From the IMG/VR virus record IMGVR_UViG_3300034024_000092, positions 1-48,511 of that record: a stretch of 48,511 bases of DNA. One strand, given 5' to 3'. Position 1 is the stretch's first letter, and every line of letters begins with the position of its first letter. Made by a program: the position numbers and the translations under genes. The DNA is from a virus. Under the pieces are notes generated by a model. It saw only the letters and a program-made list of their open reading frames with translations, ran no database searches and had not been told where the DNA came from. Below are positions 1 through 7,473 of the stretch, one piece after another.

Positions 1-1074
1 TTAGGTCGGCTGCATATCCCCTTCGGGGGGCGAAGTTTGCACGGGAGTTTGCAGATAATTCCGCTCCCACAGGCGCTCCGCGTTAGCGATGGCCGTCCGT
101 TTCGGGTCTCGATAGGCGGCTTGCCCGGAGCGATCCCCGGCGATCTTGTGGCCGGCGCAGAGGGCGACTTCCTCCGAAGTCCAGCCCGCCTCGATTCGTC
201 GGGTGACGAACGTGCCGCGCGCGTCGTGGAAGGTCAGGCCGGTGATCTCCGCATCTGCCCTGGCCTTCAGGAACGAGCTGCGGAAGCCGTTGCCCTTCTT
301 GTCGTAGGGCTTGCCGTTCTCCTGCGTGATGATGGTGTCGGCCGTCTTGGGCGCCGCATCGAGCATGGCCTTCAGCATCGGTGAGATTGGCGCCGCCACC
401 GGCTGGCCGGTCTTGCTGCGGATCGTGACGATGATGTTGCCCTGAACCGCCGACCACGGCAGCGTCAGGACATCCTTCTGCGCCAAGCCGGTTTCCGTCG
501 CCAGGATGAAGGCGCGCGCCACGGCGGGCGAGGCCTCCTTGAGCAGCTTCGCCTCGGCCTCCGGCGTCCATACCTTGTCGCGCCGGTCCCCGTGATAGAC
601 ATCCCCGACGCCCTTGGCCCGGTTGTTGTTCATCAGGCCGCGCTTGATGCACCAGGCCAGCATCGCGCCCAGGACCGAGATCGTGTAATCAGCCTGGCGC
701 GGTGAGGCTTCGGCCAACTGATCTCGCCATTTGAAGATCCGGTCGGACATCTCGCGCATCTCCATGATCGGGGTGCGGAGCTTGCCGAACTTGTTCTGGA
801 TGCGGTCGAGGTGCTTGCGGTAGTCGGCCTGGGTGCGCGGGGCCAGGGCAGCGAACTCCTTGGACGATCGGTAACGCCAGATCAGGTGTTCGAAGCGCCG
901 CTCGTCAGGCGCCCGGCGGATCGCCTCGGCCAGCCGGAAGTGGAAGTCTGCCGACCCCTCGCGCCCGAGGGGCACCGCGCCGTCTCCCCGCCCGAGGTAG
1001 CCGTATCGAACCACCTCCCCGCTCGACAGCACCTTGCGCTGAAACCAGACGCCTTTAGGCAGCGTCCTGGTCAC
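1..1074 (-). CDS. int: Tyrosine-type site-specific integrase
   Basis: A 357-aa tyrosine recombinase that would integrate and excise the prophage. The catalytic half shows K221, the H283-x-x-R286 box (FHDARGT), H309 (CAGHK) and the nucleophile Y321 (AAYRD). The box I arginine, normally the R of TGLR, reads TGLAQKD with Ala at 198, so one classical catalytic residue looks absent. The N-terminal part (about 60-150) fits a core-binding SAM-like domain. It starts at GTG 1074, overlaps the preceding small gene by 20 nt and is the last gene of the left operon. The window begins at its stop codon, so an attachment site beyond it cannot be seen. The family call is firm; the effect of the missing Arg is unknown. 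Confidence 0.93.
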   Translation of the reverse strand: MTRTLPKGVWFQRKVLSSGEVVRYGYLGRGDGAVPLGREGSADFHFRLAEAIRRAPDERRFEHLIWRYRSSKEFAALAPRTQADYRKHLDRIQNKFGKLRTPIMEMREMSDRIFKWRDQLAEASPRQADYTISVLGAMLAWCIKRGLMNNNRAKGVGDVYHGDRRDKVWTPEAEAKLLKEASPAVARAFILATETGLAQKDVLTLPWSAVQGNIIVTIRSKTGQPVAAPISPMLKAMLDAAPKTADTIITQENGKPYDKKGNGFRSSFLKARADAEITGLTFHDARGTFVTRRIEAGWTSEEVALCAGHKIAGDRSGQAAYRDPKRTAIANAERLWERNYLQTPVQTSPPEGDMQPT

Positions 1075-1252
1075 GATCCCACGCCTCCAGCTCGTCCAGC
1101 AGGTCCTGGGGCACGTCGTTGCCGTTCGCCGGCCGGACGCGGATCATGGGCGTTCCATCGGCCGCCATGATGACATCGAACGACTCCAGCCCGGCGGCCT
1201 TGGCGGCGCGAATCGCGCGGGTCACGTCGCTCTGTTTGAAAGCCGCGCTCAT
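1055..1252 (-). CDS. Small protein upstream of integrase
   Basis: A 65-aa protein with a basic helical N-terminus (AFKQSDVTRAIRAAKAAG) followed by a short beta-like segment (FDVIMAADGTPMIRV) and an acidic tail. It sits immediately before the integrase, overlapping it by 20 nt, and its start forms an ATGA overlap with the ASCH gene. Small genes at this position are often excisionase-like or of unknown function. I see no clear winged-helix Xis signature, so the function is left open. Confidence 0.75.
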   Translation of the reverse strand: MSAAFKQSDVTRAIRAAKAAGLESFDVIMAADGTPMIRVRPANGNDVPQDLLDELEAWDRDQDAA

Positions 1253-1728
1253 CCCGTCCCCTTCCGTTCAAGGGGGGTGGGGAACAGGTCGTGCTGGCTG
1301 TCGATCACGACGGCCTTTGGCACAATCAGCGGCTTATCGGCCGATGGCGAAAAGTCCGGTCGGAAGAAACCGAGCTGGCCACGGCAGGGACGGAAAGGAA
1401 GTGGGCGGGCGTTCCGGATAACAAACCCATACTCGCCTACGAACCAAGGCGACGTGCTGGCCGTCACGCAATCCACGATCTCGGCAACGCCGACGATGCC
1501 ACCTCGGTCAAAGGTCAGGCCCGCCTTGTCCAGATGCTCACCCGTAACGGGGTGAAGACCCGCGTCGAGGTCGTCTTGGGCATCGGCATCCCACTTTTTG
1601 CCGGCGTGGATCAGGACCGGACCCCGAAACCGCGTCGGCCAGCTTCGGTTCTCAATGTCCTTTCGACCGTGGACGATCAAGCCGGCCCATGGTTGCATGA
1701 TCGAGATGGCTACGGAAGCCTCACCCAT
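1249..1728 (-). CDS. ASCH-domain protein
   Basis: A 159-aa protein with an ASC-1 homology (ASCH) fold signature at its N-terminus: SIMQPWAGLIVHGRKDIENRSW, then FRGPVLIHAGKKW. ASCH domains are PUA-like beta barrels that bind RNA or nucleotides, and some act as nucleases or amidohydrolases. Phages often carry stand-alone copies near the integrase. The start ATG 1728 gives an 8-nt overlap (ATGGGTGA) with the previous gene. The domain call is strong; the biochemical role is inferred only. Confidence 0.85.
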   Translation of the reverse strand: MGEASVAISIMQPWAGLIVHGRKDIENRSWPTRFRGPVLIHAGKKWDADAQDDLDAGLHPVTGEHLDKAGLTFDRGGIVGVAEIVDCVTASTSPWFVGEYGFVIRNARPLPFRPCRGQLGFFRPDFSPSADKPLIVPKAVVIDSQHDLFPTPLERKGTG

Positions 1729-2209
1729 CGTTCCGGTCCTTCGTGTTCACTCCGCCAGAGGCGTCGTCCCCGTGCAGCGTGGGGCTGGGGGCGGTGGATG
1801 CCTTGGCGATGGCGGCGCGGGGTGGCGGCACGCATCTGTCCGCCTCGTATTTGTTGGGCTCCCTTGGGATGTCGCCCGGACGCGGGTGGGACACGCCGTA
1901 TTCCTTGTCGTCGCGGAGGACCAGATACATCGTCGGCTCGGGCACAACGCGCGCGATGTGCGCCTCGTCGATGTCGTCAGCCATGAGGTCCAGATGGCCA
2001 CCCTTGATCGTCGCCACGACTTGAGCGCGAGCATGGGCCTCGCTCTCCGCCTTGACAGTTTCCCGCACTCTGGCGCGCACGTCGATCCAGACGGAGAACA
2101 TGCCCTTCTGTTCGTCGCGCCACAGGGTCGCCAGATCAGGACCGGCGGGCCTATCCGTCTTCTCGGTAGGTATGAAGCCGCCCTCGGCGGCGGAATGCAC
2201 CTTATCCAT
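1721..2209 (-). CDS. Hypothetical phage protein
   Basis: A 162-aa protein. I chose ATG 2209 because GAGGGG lies 6 nt upstream and the start overlaps the previous stop (ATGGATAA); the frame stays open further upstream. The central part (FSVWIDVRARVRETVKAES, then ARAQVVATIKGGHLDLMADD) looks like an alternating beta/helix domain, followed by a Pro/Ala-rich tail with low-complexity features. No family recognised. Confidence 0.75.
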   Translation of the reverse strand: MDKVHSAAEGGFIPTEKTDRPAGPDLATLWRDEQKGMFSVWIDVRARVRETVKAESEAHARAQVVATIKGGHLDLMADDIDEAHIARVVPEPTMYLVLRDDKEYGVSHPRPGDIPREPNKYEADRCVPPPRAAIAKASTAPSPTLHGDDASGGVNTKDRNDG

Positions 2210-2588
2210 TGTTCCCCTCATGGGCTTGGAGGATGGCGCGGCATAGGGCCAGAGGAGCACTGCCGCTGTTGTCGAAGACATGGACGCCGTTGTCGGCGCT
2301 GGGGCTCTTCAGATGGTCATACAGGCGCGCTTGGGCTGGGTTGCCGAACCCGGACCTGCGGACCTCCCATGACCACCCCGGCAGCGCCCGTTCCGCCAGC
2401 GCCACAGCCGCGTCTAGGGAGGTGGTGAGCTTCGCTAGTTCGGCCCACATTCCGTTGCCGTAGGGCGTGTAGGGGCCGTCATCTTCGCCGAACGGAAAGG
2501 TCACGTCCTCGCCTGTCGTGGCGGTCCAGATCAGAGCATCCAGCTCCCGCCCCCCCACGCCACCTTCCAGGGCTTGTGATAGGGTCAT
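2202..2588 (-). CDS. Phage ABA-sandwich-like small protein
   Basis: A 128-aa protein. Features LTTSLDAAVALAERALPGW, a basic stretch with an aromatic centre (WSWEVRRSGFG) and the terminal SAPLALCRAILQAH are typical of the widespread short phage proteins that carry an alpha-beta-alpha sandwich domain and have no known function. Both ends overlap neighbours (ATGA at the start, 8 nt at the stop), consistent with translational coupling. Confidence 0.75.
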   Translation of the reverse strand: MTLSQALEGGVGGRELDALIWTATTGEDVTFPFGEDDGPYTPYGNGMWAELAKLTTSLDAAVALAERALPGWSWEVRRSGFGNPAQARLYDHLKSPSADNGVHVFDNSGSAPLALCRAILQAHEGNNG

Positions 2589-2941
2589 GCGTCCCCCCTC
2601 CCCATCGCGGCCAGGGTGCGGCGGGACAGCGCGGCGTTGGCGATCTCCGCAGCCTCTAGCCTTGCAGCGCGCGCGCCCTTGTCGAAGTCATCGCCACCCA
2701 CGACAGTGAGCGCGGCAAGGTCGGCGATTTCGCACAGCGCCTCGACCAGCCCCTCGATCACCTCAGCGGCTTGCGGGCCATCGGGGTTGAGCGGCGCGCC
2801 TTCGACCCAGATGCTCGTGCCGAAGCCGACGCGGGTTTTGCGCAACCGCTCCAGCAGGGCGGACAGCCGTTGCCCCTCCCCGCCAGCTTCATCACCGCCG
2901 GGGATGGAGGCCGAAGGCCGGAATGAACTATGATCGGTCAT
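2585..2941 (-). CDS. Hypothetical phage protein
   Basis: A 118-aa protein starting at ATG 2941, which overlaps the upstream stop as ATGA; a longer in-frame extension upstream is less likely. It is mostly helical and acidic, with a Ser/Gly-rich N-terminus, the segment QAAEVIEGLVEALCEIADLA and a C-terminal helix. No family recognised. Confidence 0.72.
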   Translation of the reverse strand: MTDHSSFRPSASIPGGDEAGGEGQRLSALLERLRKTRVGFGTSIWVEGAPLNPDGPQAAEVIEGLVEALCEIADLAALTVVGGDDFDKGARAARLEAAEIANAALSRRTLAAMGRGDA

Positions 2942-3051
2942 GGGCGGGGCTCCGTGATGACATCCTTCATCAAGATCGACTGCCAAAAGCAGACATCGGC
3001 TCGGCGCGCGGCTTCTATCGCGAGCAGCCGGGCTTTAAGGTTGGGGGTCAT
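2938..3051 (-). CDS. Very small hypothetical protein (37 aa)
   Basis: MTPNLKARLLAIEAARRADV begins a 37-aa amphipathic helix. It is supported by perfect ATGA overlaps at both ends (3048-3051 and 2938-2941) within the tightly coupled operon. No function can be assigned. Confidence 0.6.
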   Translation of the reverse strand: MTPNLKARLLAIEAARRADVCFWQSILMKDVITEPRP

Positions 3052-3515
3052 GGCTCCGAATCCCCAGAAACATCCACGAGGCGGGACACTGTATAGGCCT
3101 CGCGGATAGCGCCCGCCGTCGCGGTCACAGCCACCGCCTCGCGCCATGGCAGGTCTTCGACCTCCTCGAACCCAGCCGTCGTAGGCGCAAAGCGGGCCAG
3201 GGCGCCGGCCGCCAGGCGGTGGCGCTGCAGATGATGTTCGAGCAGGTCCAGGAGGCGGATCACGTCCGTGCCGACCATGCCCAGCGATCCGCCTCCGGCT
3301 TCTATGGCATGGCGACGGAGCTGGGCGCGGAAGGCCAGGCTTCCGCCGGGAAAGCCCGGCTTCCAGAGGTGTGGCGGATACTCCCCGATCTCCTTCATCC
3401 GCCGCCGCGCTTTTTTCTGCCGCTGCTCTCGTTTCTCCCGCGCTGTGCGCTCGCGGATAGTCTCCGTCGGAATATGCCAGTAGCCGGGCGGCTCATCTTT
3501 GCAATCCCCCATCAC
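3048..3515 (-). CDS. Hypothetical phage protein with basic N-terminal helix
   Basis: A 155-aa protein. Starts at 3515 (GTG) or 3512 (ATG) are both possible; GTG 3515 overlaps the preceding TGA. Residues about 20-42 form a strongly basic, charged helix (RERTAREKREQRQKKARRR). The rest is helical, with LDLLEHHLQRHRLAAGALAR. It could bind nucleic acid, but no family is recognised. Confidence 0.72.
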   Translation of the reverse strand: MMGDCKDEPPGYWHIPTETIRERTAREKREQRQKKARRRMKEIGEYPPHLWKPGFPGGSLAFRAQLRRHAIEAGGGSLGMVGTDVIRLLDLLEHHLQRHRLAAGALARFAPTTAGFEEVEDLPWREAVAVTATAGAIREAYTVSRLVDVSGDSEP

Positions 3516-4207
3516 CCACCCCCGTTGGACTGGAGGCGGTCGAGGATGGCGTCGGCGCGGCGGAAGTCATCGCCGTAAAGGATCAGGCTGGCCCGGTCGG
3601 CTGCGACGTGGCTCCTCAGCTCGATCTCGTCGTGTTCCCCGCCTTTCGTCATGATGTCGATCCATGACGGAGCCCCGCCCTCGTCGGGATAGCGAAGGCG
3701 GGCTAGAGCCGCGAACGGTTCCAATGCCTCGGCGATCTCCCTCCCCGCTGCGGATGGGGGGTGGCGGTAGAGGGGCTGGATCACCTTCAGCGCGCCGTTG
3801 CCGAGGTCTCCGGTCTCCGAATATTGCCAGGGCGGCGTCACAGACGGCGCGACGCCGAGAGCCTCATTCGTCCAGCGCCACCGCCAAGCCACCGCCTCCC
3901 CTCCCTCGGCAACAGGGGCGGGAGAGGATTGGGTGCATTCGCTGCGCTCATACCCGTCGAGCTTGTCGGAGGCGGCTTCGATGATCGGCAGAGAGCCGGA
4001 TGCCTCGTGTTCGTTTTCGAGGGCAGCGAGGATGCGCGTCACGCGAGGATCGTAACCCGGCAGCCTCCCGGCCAAAGCTGTAAGCAGCTTGCCAGAGCGC
4101 ATATCCTTGTCCCATCGGCCAAAGATTTCATCACACACCGACCGAAGATCGTCACGGACCGGCAGTCCTTCCGCCGAAGTCAGCGGGCCGGGGGTTGGGG
4201 TGGTCAT
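3512..4207 (-). CDS. Hypothetical phage protein
   Basis: A 231-aa protein starting at ATG 4207, an ATGA overlap. It has an N-terminal MTTPTPG segment, a helical part (RILAALENEHEASGSLPIIE), a middle region with WRWRWTNEALGV and a C-terminal acidic helical region. Its first seven residues, and the DNA encoding them, recur at the C-terminus of the 4536-4898 gene (see the direct repeats). No family recognised. Confidence 0.72.
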   Translation of the reverse strand: MTTPTPGPLTSAEGLPVRDDLRSVCDEIFGRWDKDMRSGKLLTALAGRLPGYDPRVTRILAALENEHEASGSLPIIEAASDKLDGYERSECTQSSPAPVAEGGEAVAWRWRWTNEALGVAPSVTPPWQYSETGDLGNGALKVIQPLYRHPPSAAGREIAEALEPFAALARLRYPDEGGAPSWIDIMTKGGEHDEIELRSHVAADRASLILYGDDFRRADAILDRLQSNGGG

Positions 4208-4583
4208 GGTGCGCTCCACAGGGCTTCTAGGGCGGGCAAGGCCACGTCGAGTTGTTCCGGCGTCAGATCGCCCCAGTTGATCTGGTCAGCGAGCTTGACG
4301 GCCCTCTGGCGGCGATTCCAAAGCGCGATCTCAGCGGCGTGGGCCTCGGTGAAGGGCTCAATCCGTGCCCTAGAGTTGGAACTGCGCTGCCGCCCGTCAC
4401 AGTCGTATTGCGCGTCCCCGATGATGGCGCGGCCGGACGGCGTAACGCGGTCAATCGTCAGCACACGGCCGGGCCAGTTGCCCCAGCCGAGCGACGGTTC
4501 AAAAACCTTCTGACCGGGCTCCCAGGTGTAATCGCTCATCCCTGCTCTCCCTTGGTGCGGCCGGGGGTTGGGGTGGTCATGGT
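4186..4583. repeat. 25-bp direct repeat pair (4186-4210 and 4559-4583)
   Basis: The same 25 bases (beginning GGCCGGGGGTTGG and ending TGGTCATGGT) occur at 4186-4210 and 4559-4583. The first copy covers a real start codon (MTTPTPG, gene at 3512-4207). The second copy lies in frame inside the tail of the 4536-4898 gene, which therefore ends with MTTPTPG plus RTKGEQG. It looks like a recombination scar. Confidence 0.9.
4204..4539 (-). CDS. Hypothetical phage protein, SH3-like N-terminus
   Basis: A 111-aa protein. The N-terminal half (YTWEPGQKVFEPSLGWG, VLTIDRVTPSGRAIIG) reads like a small beta-barrel of the kind seen in phage SH3-like proteins. The C-terminal half is helical (FTEAHAAEIALWNRRQRAVK). 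ATGA overlaps at both ends. It lies exactly between the two copies of the 25-bp repeat, as if inserted with it. Confidence 0.72.
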   Translation of the reverse strand: MSDYTWEPGQKVFEPSLGWGNWPGRVLTIDRVTPSGRAIIGDAQYDCDGRQRSSNSRARIEPFTEAHAAEIALWNRRQRAVKLADQINWGDLTPEQLDVALPALEALWSAP

Positions 4584-4919
4584 TGGGGCTCTGGCGTCGG
4601 CGTTGCGACGCTGGCGGTCTTGCCAGGCGAGGACGCGGCGCATCGCCGCTTCGTGTGCACCGTCCCGATCCATTCGGCGATATTCTCGGTCGCCAAGAAC
4701 GGCCGCCAACTCACACCACGACAATCCTCCCCGCGCCTTCAGCCGAGCGACTGATTGGCCGTGGTTCTTGAATGCTTGGGGTTCGTGCTCCAGAACGAGC
4801 AACATCGGCACTGTGTGATGCGCCTCCCCAGGCCTCGCGTAGCCGAGCCCCATGACAGGAAAACGATCATCAGGGCATTTCCAGTCTTCGCGGCTCATCC
4901 CTGCTCTCCCTTGGTGCGG
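4534..4919. repeat. 27-bp direct repeat pair (4534-4560 and 4893-4919)
   Basis: A 27-base sequence (GCTCATCCCTGCTCT through CTTGGTGCGG) occurs at 4534-4560 and 4893-4919. Each copy spans a gene junction: the start codon of one gene and the RTKGEQG tail of the gene upstream of it. Together with the adjacent 25-bp repeat this marks duplication of junction sequence during gene gain. Confidence 0.9.
4536..4898 (-). CDS. Hypothetical phage protein with chimeric tail
   Basis: A 120-aa protein with VMGLGYARPGEAHHTVPML, CELAAVLGDREYRRMDRDG and a basic helix (RRVLAWQDRQRRNADARAP). The last residues (MTTPTPGRTKGEQG) are a composite of the start of one neighbour and the end of the other, encoded by direct repeats. 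ATGA overlaps at both ends. Function unknown. Confidence 0.72.
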   Translation of the reverse strand: MSREDWKCPDDRFPVMGLGYARPGEAHHTVPMLLVLEHEPQAFKNHGQSVARLKARGGLSWCELAAVLGDREYRRMDRDGAHEAAMRRVLAWQDRQRRNADARAPTMTTPTPGRTKGEQG

Positions 4920-5179
4920 GAGAGGGCGGCGCGGGCGCGAACGCGAGAGGGACGAACCCGTATCTCGACTGCACCCAGCCCGTCCGCGTCGGCTGTGACT
5001 AGGGGCCAGCCCTCGCAGTCGCCTCTATAGGTGCAGCGGATATCTTGACCGTCCATGTCGTAGAACAGCAGATCGCCGACCTTGAAGGGCGCGGGTTTTC
5101 CCTCCAGCGCCTCCCGCAGCGCCTTGTTCTCCTCCAGGAGGGAGGCCACGCGCCGTTCCAGCTCTGTGGTGTCGATCAT
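4895..5179 (-). CDS. Hypothetical protein with N-terminal coiled coil
   Basis: A 94-aa protein starting at ATG 5179 (ATGA overlap with the next upstream gene). Residues 3-27 form a heptad-like helix (ELERRVASLLEENKALREAL). A compact beta domain follows (FKVGDLLFYDMDGQDIRC, then ADGLGAVEIRVRPS). It ends with RTKGEQG, shared with the adjacent gene through a 27-bp repeat. No function assigned. Confidence 0.72.
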   Translation of the reverse strand: MIDTTELERRVASLLEENKALREALEGKPAPFKVGDLLFYDMDGQDIRCTYRGDCEGWPLVTADADGLGAVEIRVRPSRVRARAALSRTKGEQG

Positions 5180-5391
5180 TGGGGGCGCTCCGTAAAACGG
5201 CGGATGAGGCGTTGCGCCAGTCGCTCTGCGGCCTGTGGACACAGCGCAGCCCAAAGCCTCAGAAGCAGTAGGAGCGGCCAGACCAGTCCGCCGATGGCGG
5301 AAAACAGAACCTCCAGGGGACTCCTGGCGACGATCATTTCGCTAAAAAAGAAGGCCGCCGCTATGAGCAGGTAAATCCACAGCGCGCTCAC
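5176..5391 (-). CDS. Small inner-membrane protein (two TM)
   Basis: A 71-aa protein with two hydrophobic segments, ALWIYLLIAAAFFFSEMIVA and VLFSAIGGLVWPLLLLLRLW, followed by an Arg-rich cytoplasmic tail. GTG start at 5391 in a GTGA overlap. It could be a superinfection-exclusion or accessory membrane protein, but nothing specific supports that. Confidence 0.75.
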   Translation of the reverse strand: MSALWIYLLIAAAFFFSEMIVARSPLEVLFSAIGGLVWPLLLLLRLWAALCPQAAERLAQRLIRRFTERPQ

Positions 5392-5567
5392 CGGCCCGCC
5401 TCCTGGGCCTTGGCGCGGGCCGCCATCATGGCGCGGGCATAGTGATAGGCCAGCTTGGCGTGATCGCCAGCGTATGCCTTCAAGGCCAACTCCCTGGCGC
5501 AGATGCCGGTCAGCGCAGCCATTGCGAACTGGTCCAGTAGGATTACTTCGCTTACGGGGTCAGACAT
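5388..5567 (-). CDS. Small hypothetical phage protein (59 aa)
   Basis: Begins MSDPVSEVILLDQFAMAAL and continues TGICARELALKAYAG, ending LAYHYARAMMAARAKAQEAG. It fills the gap between two operon genes, overlapping 8 nt upstream (ATGTCTGA) and 4 nt downstream (GTGA). The pattern AMAALTGI-C-...-YARAMMAAR matches a common class of short phage proteins of unknown role. Confidence 0.8.
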   Translation of the reverse strand: MSDPVSEVILLDQFAMAALTGICARELALKAYAGDHAKLAYHYARAMMAARAKAQEAGR

Positions 5568-6171
5568 CGGAGGGCTCCTTGGGGGACGGCAGCGAGGCGC
5601 GAAGAGCTGCGAGCCAGCGGTTCCGATCCTCGGTTCGGGCGATGACCTTGCTCCGCTCCACCTCGTGGTAGGCGATGTCGCGCGATGCGGACTCCATCTG
5701 CGCCGCTCGCCAGGCAGCCCCGGTCAAGCGGATCGGCGGCGGGATGTCGTAGGGCCGTCCGTCCCCGATGGATCGGCGGAGCTGGTCCAGCATGAACTCG
5801 CGGAGGCCCTCCGCTTCCGTGTGCCACGCCTCGACGCGCTCCAGCATGGCCTTGCAGCGCCTCATCCTTTCGGCTTCGTCCGAAAGGTAGGCGACGTGCT
5901 CCGCCATGGCCTTGTTGAAGGTGACCGCAGACCGCTCTTCGCCCTCTGTGTCGGTCATCACTGCCGCCGCCTCTAGGGCATCGCGCGCGGCAGCAAGCTT
6001 CTCATCGTGAAACTTGGTGTCGGGCTCAAACTGCTCAGGGACTGGCGCGTCAAAAGGCTCGTCGCGCATCATCACCAAGGCGCCCATTCCGCGAGCGCAT
6101 TGCATCGCGAAGTCGTGAAGGGTGGTCACCGTCCCGTCAGCGACAGGGTGCACATATCCAGTAGCCATCAT
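5560..6171 (-). CDS. Conserved phage protein of unknown function
   Basis: A 203-aa protein. The opening, MATGYVHPVADGTVTTLHDFA then MQCARGMGALVMMRDEPFD, is characteristic of a very widespread phage family with no known function. The remainder is a long helical, probably coiled-coil region with many charged residues. ATGA overlap at the start, where a second ATG lies 3 nt downstream. Confidence 0.82.
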   Translation of the reverse strand: MMATGYVHPVADGTVTTLHDFAMQCARGMGALVMMRDEPFDAPVPEQFEPDTKFHDEKLAAARDALEAAAVMTDTEGEERSAVTFNKAMAEHVAYLSDEAERMRRCKAMLERVEAWHTEAEGLREFMLDQLRRSIGDGRPYDIPPPIRLTGAAWRAAQMESASRDIAYHEVERSKVIARTEDRNRWLAALRASLPSPKEPSDV

Positions 6172-6335
6172 TTCCGATCTCCAGCTATCAGCCCGCAGAA
6201 AAACCCCGCGCCGACCAGGCTAAGCAGCAGCGGGAACACGGCCCATTCAGGAAGCTGGGCGGTCATCTTCACGATCCACCAAACACCCCCGCCAATCAGG
6301 GAGCCGACAAGGGATAGGGCGTGGGGGCGGGTCAT
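6168..6335 (-). CDS. Small membrane protein (55 aa, two TM)
   Basis: Starts at ATG 6335 in an ATGA overlap with the methyltransferase stop. Two hydrophobic segments, ALSLVGSLIGGGVWWIV and WAVFPLLLSLVGAGFFCGLI, are separated by KMTAQLPE. No specific function is suggested by sequence or context. Confidence 0.7.
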   Translation of the reverse strand: MTRPHALSLVGSLIGGGVWWIVKMTAQLPEWAVFPLLLSLVGAGFFCGLIAGDRK

Positions 6336-7102
6336 GCGGCGTCGTCCAGCAATGAGCCCTGCACCGCCTTGGGGGCGGGCTCGGCGAACAGGCGCGGCTG
6401 TTTGTGGGCCTGTTCGATGCGGCGGCAGGCGAGGTCGAACCAACGCTCGTTCTGCTCAATCCCGACGAAGCTGCGACCCAGCGCGAGACAGGCAACTCCC
6501 GTCGTTCCGCTCCCCATGAAGGGGTCGCCGATGACCTGACCCGGTTGGGTGAAGTCCGAAACCAGATCCATCATCAACGGAACCGGCTTCTCGGTCGGGT
6601 GCTCGCCTTGGCGCCCGGTGTTCACGCAGTGGGTATAGACGCCGCGCTTGCCGCCGCCATTCCACTTTCGGTAGCCGACACCGGCCCAGCAAGTGACGAA
6701 GCACTCAGCCCCGCGCGCCGGGCCTTGCCCGTTAAACCGGGGGCTGGCGTCCGGCTTGATCCAGAAGCAGGTCGTGTCCCACTTCGCTCCCGCCGTCTGA
6801 AGGTCGTCACGCCATGCGCGGACCCCTTCGGCAAGGGTGAAGAGGATGACCCAGCCAGACGAAGCCGCTACGCACGATGCGGCGATCTCGGCCCGCGTCG
6901 TGTTGATGCCCTCGAACCCGAGATCGCCGTGCATCTTGCGACCATCCGAGCGGATGATGCGCTGCTCCTTGGCGCCCGCGTGAAGCTCGTCTTCATAGGG
7001 AGGGTCACTCATCACATGATCGAGCGCGAGGCCCGGCAGTATCTCCCGGCAGTCCCCCAGATACAGGGTGCAATCTCCAATGATCTCGACGCGGCCACTC
7101 AT
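6332..7102 (-). CDS. DNA methyltransferase (N6-adenine/N4-cytosine, beta order)
   Basis: A 256-aa SAM-dependent DNA methyltransferase. Motif IV DPPY is at residues 33-36, followed by HPTEKP (168-173) and motif I DPFMGSGTTG (193-202). Motif IV before motif I is the beta-group order also seen in CcrM and many phage enzymes. No restriction partner is adjacent, so it is an orphan modifier, plausibly used to evade host restriction or alter regulation. ATG 7102 overlaps the HNH stop as ATGA. Target specificity cannot be read from the sequence. Confidence 0.9.
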   Translation of the reverse strand: MSGRVEIIGDCTLYLGDCREILPGLALDHVMSDPPYEDELHAGAKEQRIIRSDGRKMHGDLGFEGINTTRAEIAASCVAASSGWVILFTLAEGVRAWRDDLQTAGAKWDTTCFWIKPDASPRFNGQGPARGAECFVTCWAGVGYRKWNGGGKRGVYTHCVNTGRQGEHPTEKPVPLMMDLVSDFTQPGQVIGDPFMGSGTTGVACLALGRSFVGIEQNERWFDLACRRIEQAHKQPRLFAEPAPKAVQGSLLDDAA

Positions 7103-7473
7103 CCCTTCACCTCGCGGGGACGGACAAGGCCGTCGAAGCCCCGTTTCAATGTCGGATGGGTCAGGCCACGCCCCTTGGGCTTGAGGCCCAGGTGCTTTGA
7201 CCGCTTGCGATAGACGGCGGACTTCTCCGCTACGTCGGCGGCGGTCTTGGCCCGGTGTTTGTCGCGGAGGGCCGGGGCAAGGTTCGTTTCGCGGTTGGCC
7301 CCGCCGTTGATGATGGCCACGACGTGATCGCAGTCCCAAGGCTCTCCGGCCCTGATCTTGCGACCCGACAGATGGCACACCCCACCATGGGCTTCGAACA
7401 CCCGCAGCCTGACGCGGGGCGGGATCGGGGTGTCCGGCGTCTTGCCGATCCATTCTTCGACGGCGCGGGCCAT
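7099..7473 (-). CDS. HNH endonuclease
   Basis: A 124-aa protein with an HNH nuclease core: CHLSGRKIRAGEPWDCDHV, then IINGGANRETNLAPAL and RDKHRAKTA. The DCDH-type segment and the following Asn/His are the usual metal-binding ββα elements. The start overlaps the RecT-like stop by one base (TGATG). In phages such enzymes assist recombination, packaging or mobility; its place between recombination genes and the methyltransferase suggests DNA processing. Confidence 0.87.
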   Translation of the reverse strand: MARAVEEWIGKTPDTPIPPRVRLRVFEAHGGVCHLSGRKIRAGEPWDCDHVVAIINGGANRETNLAPALRDKHRAKTAADVAEKSAVYRKRSKHLGLKPKGRGLTHPTLKRGFDGLVRPREVKG

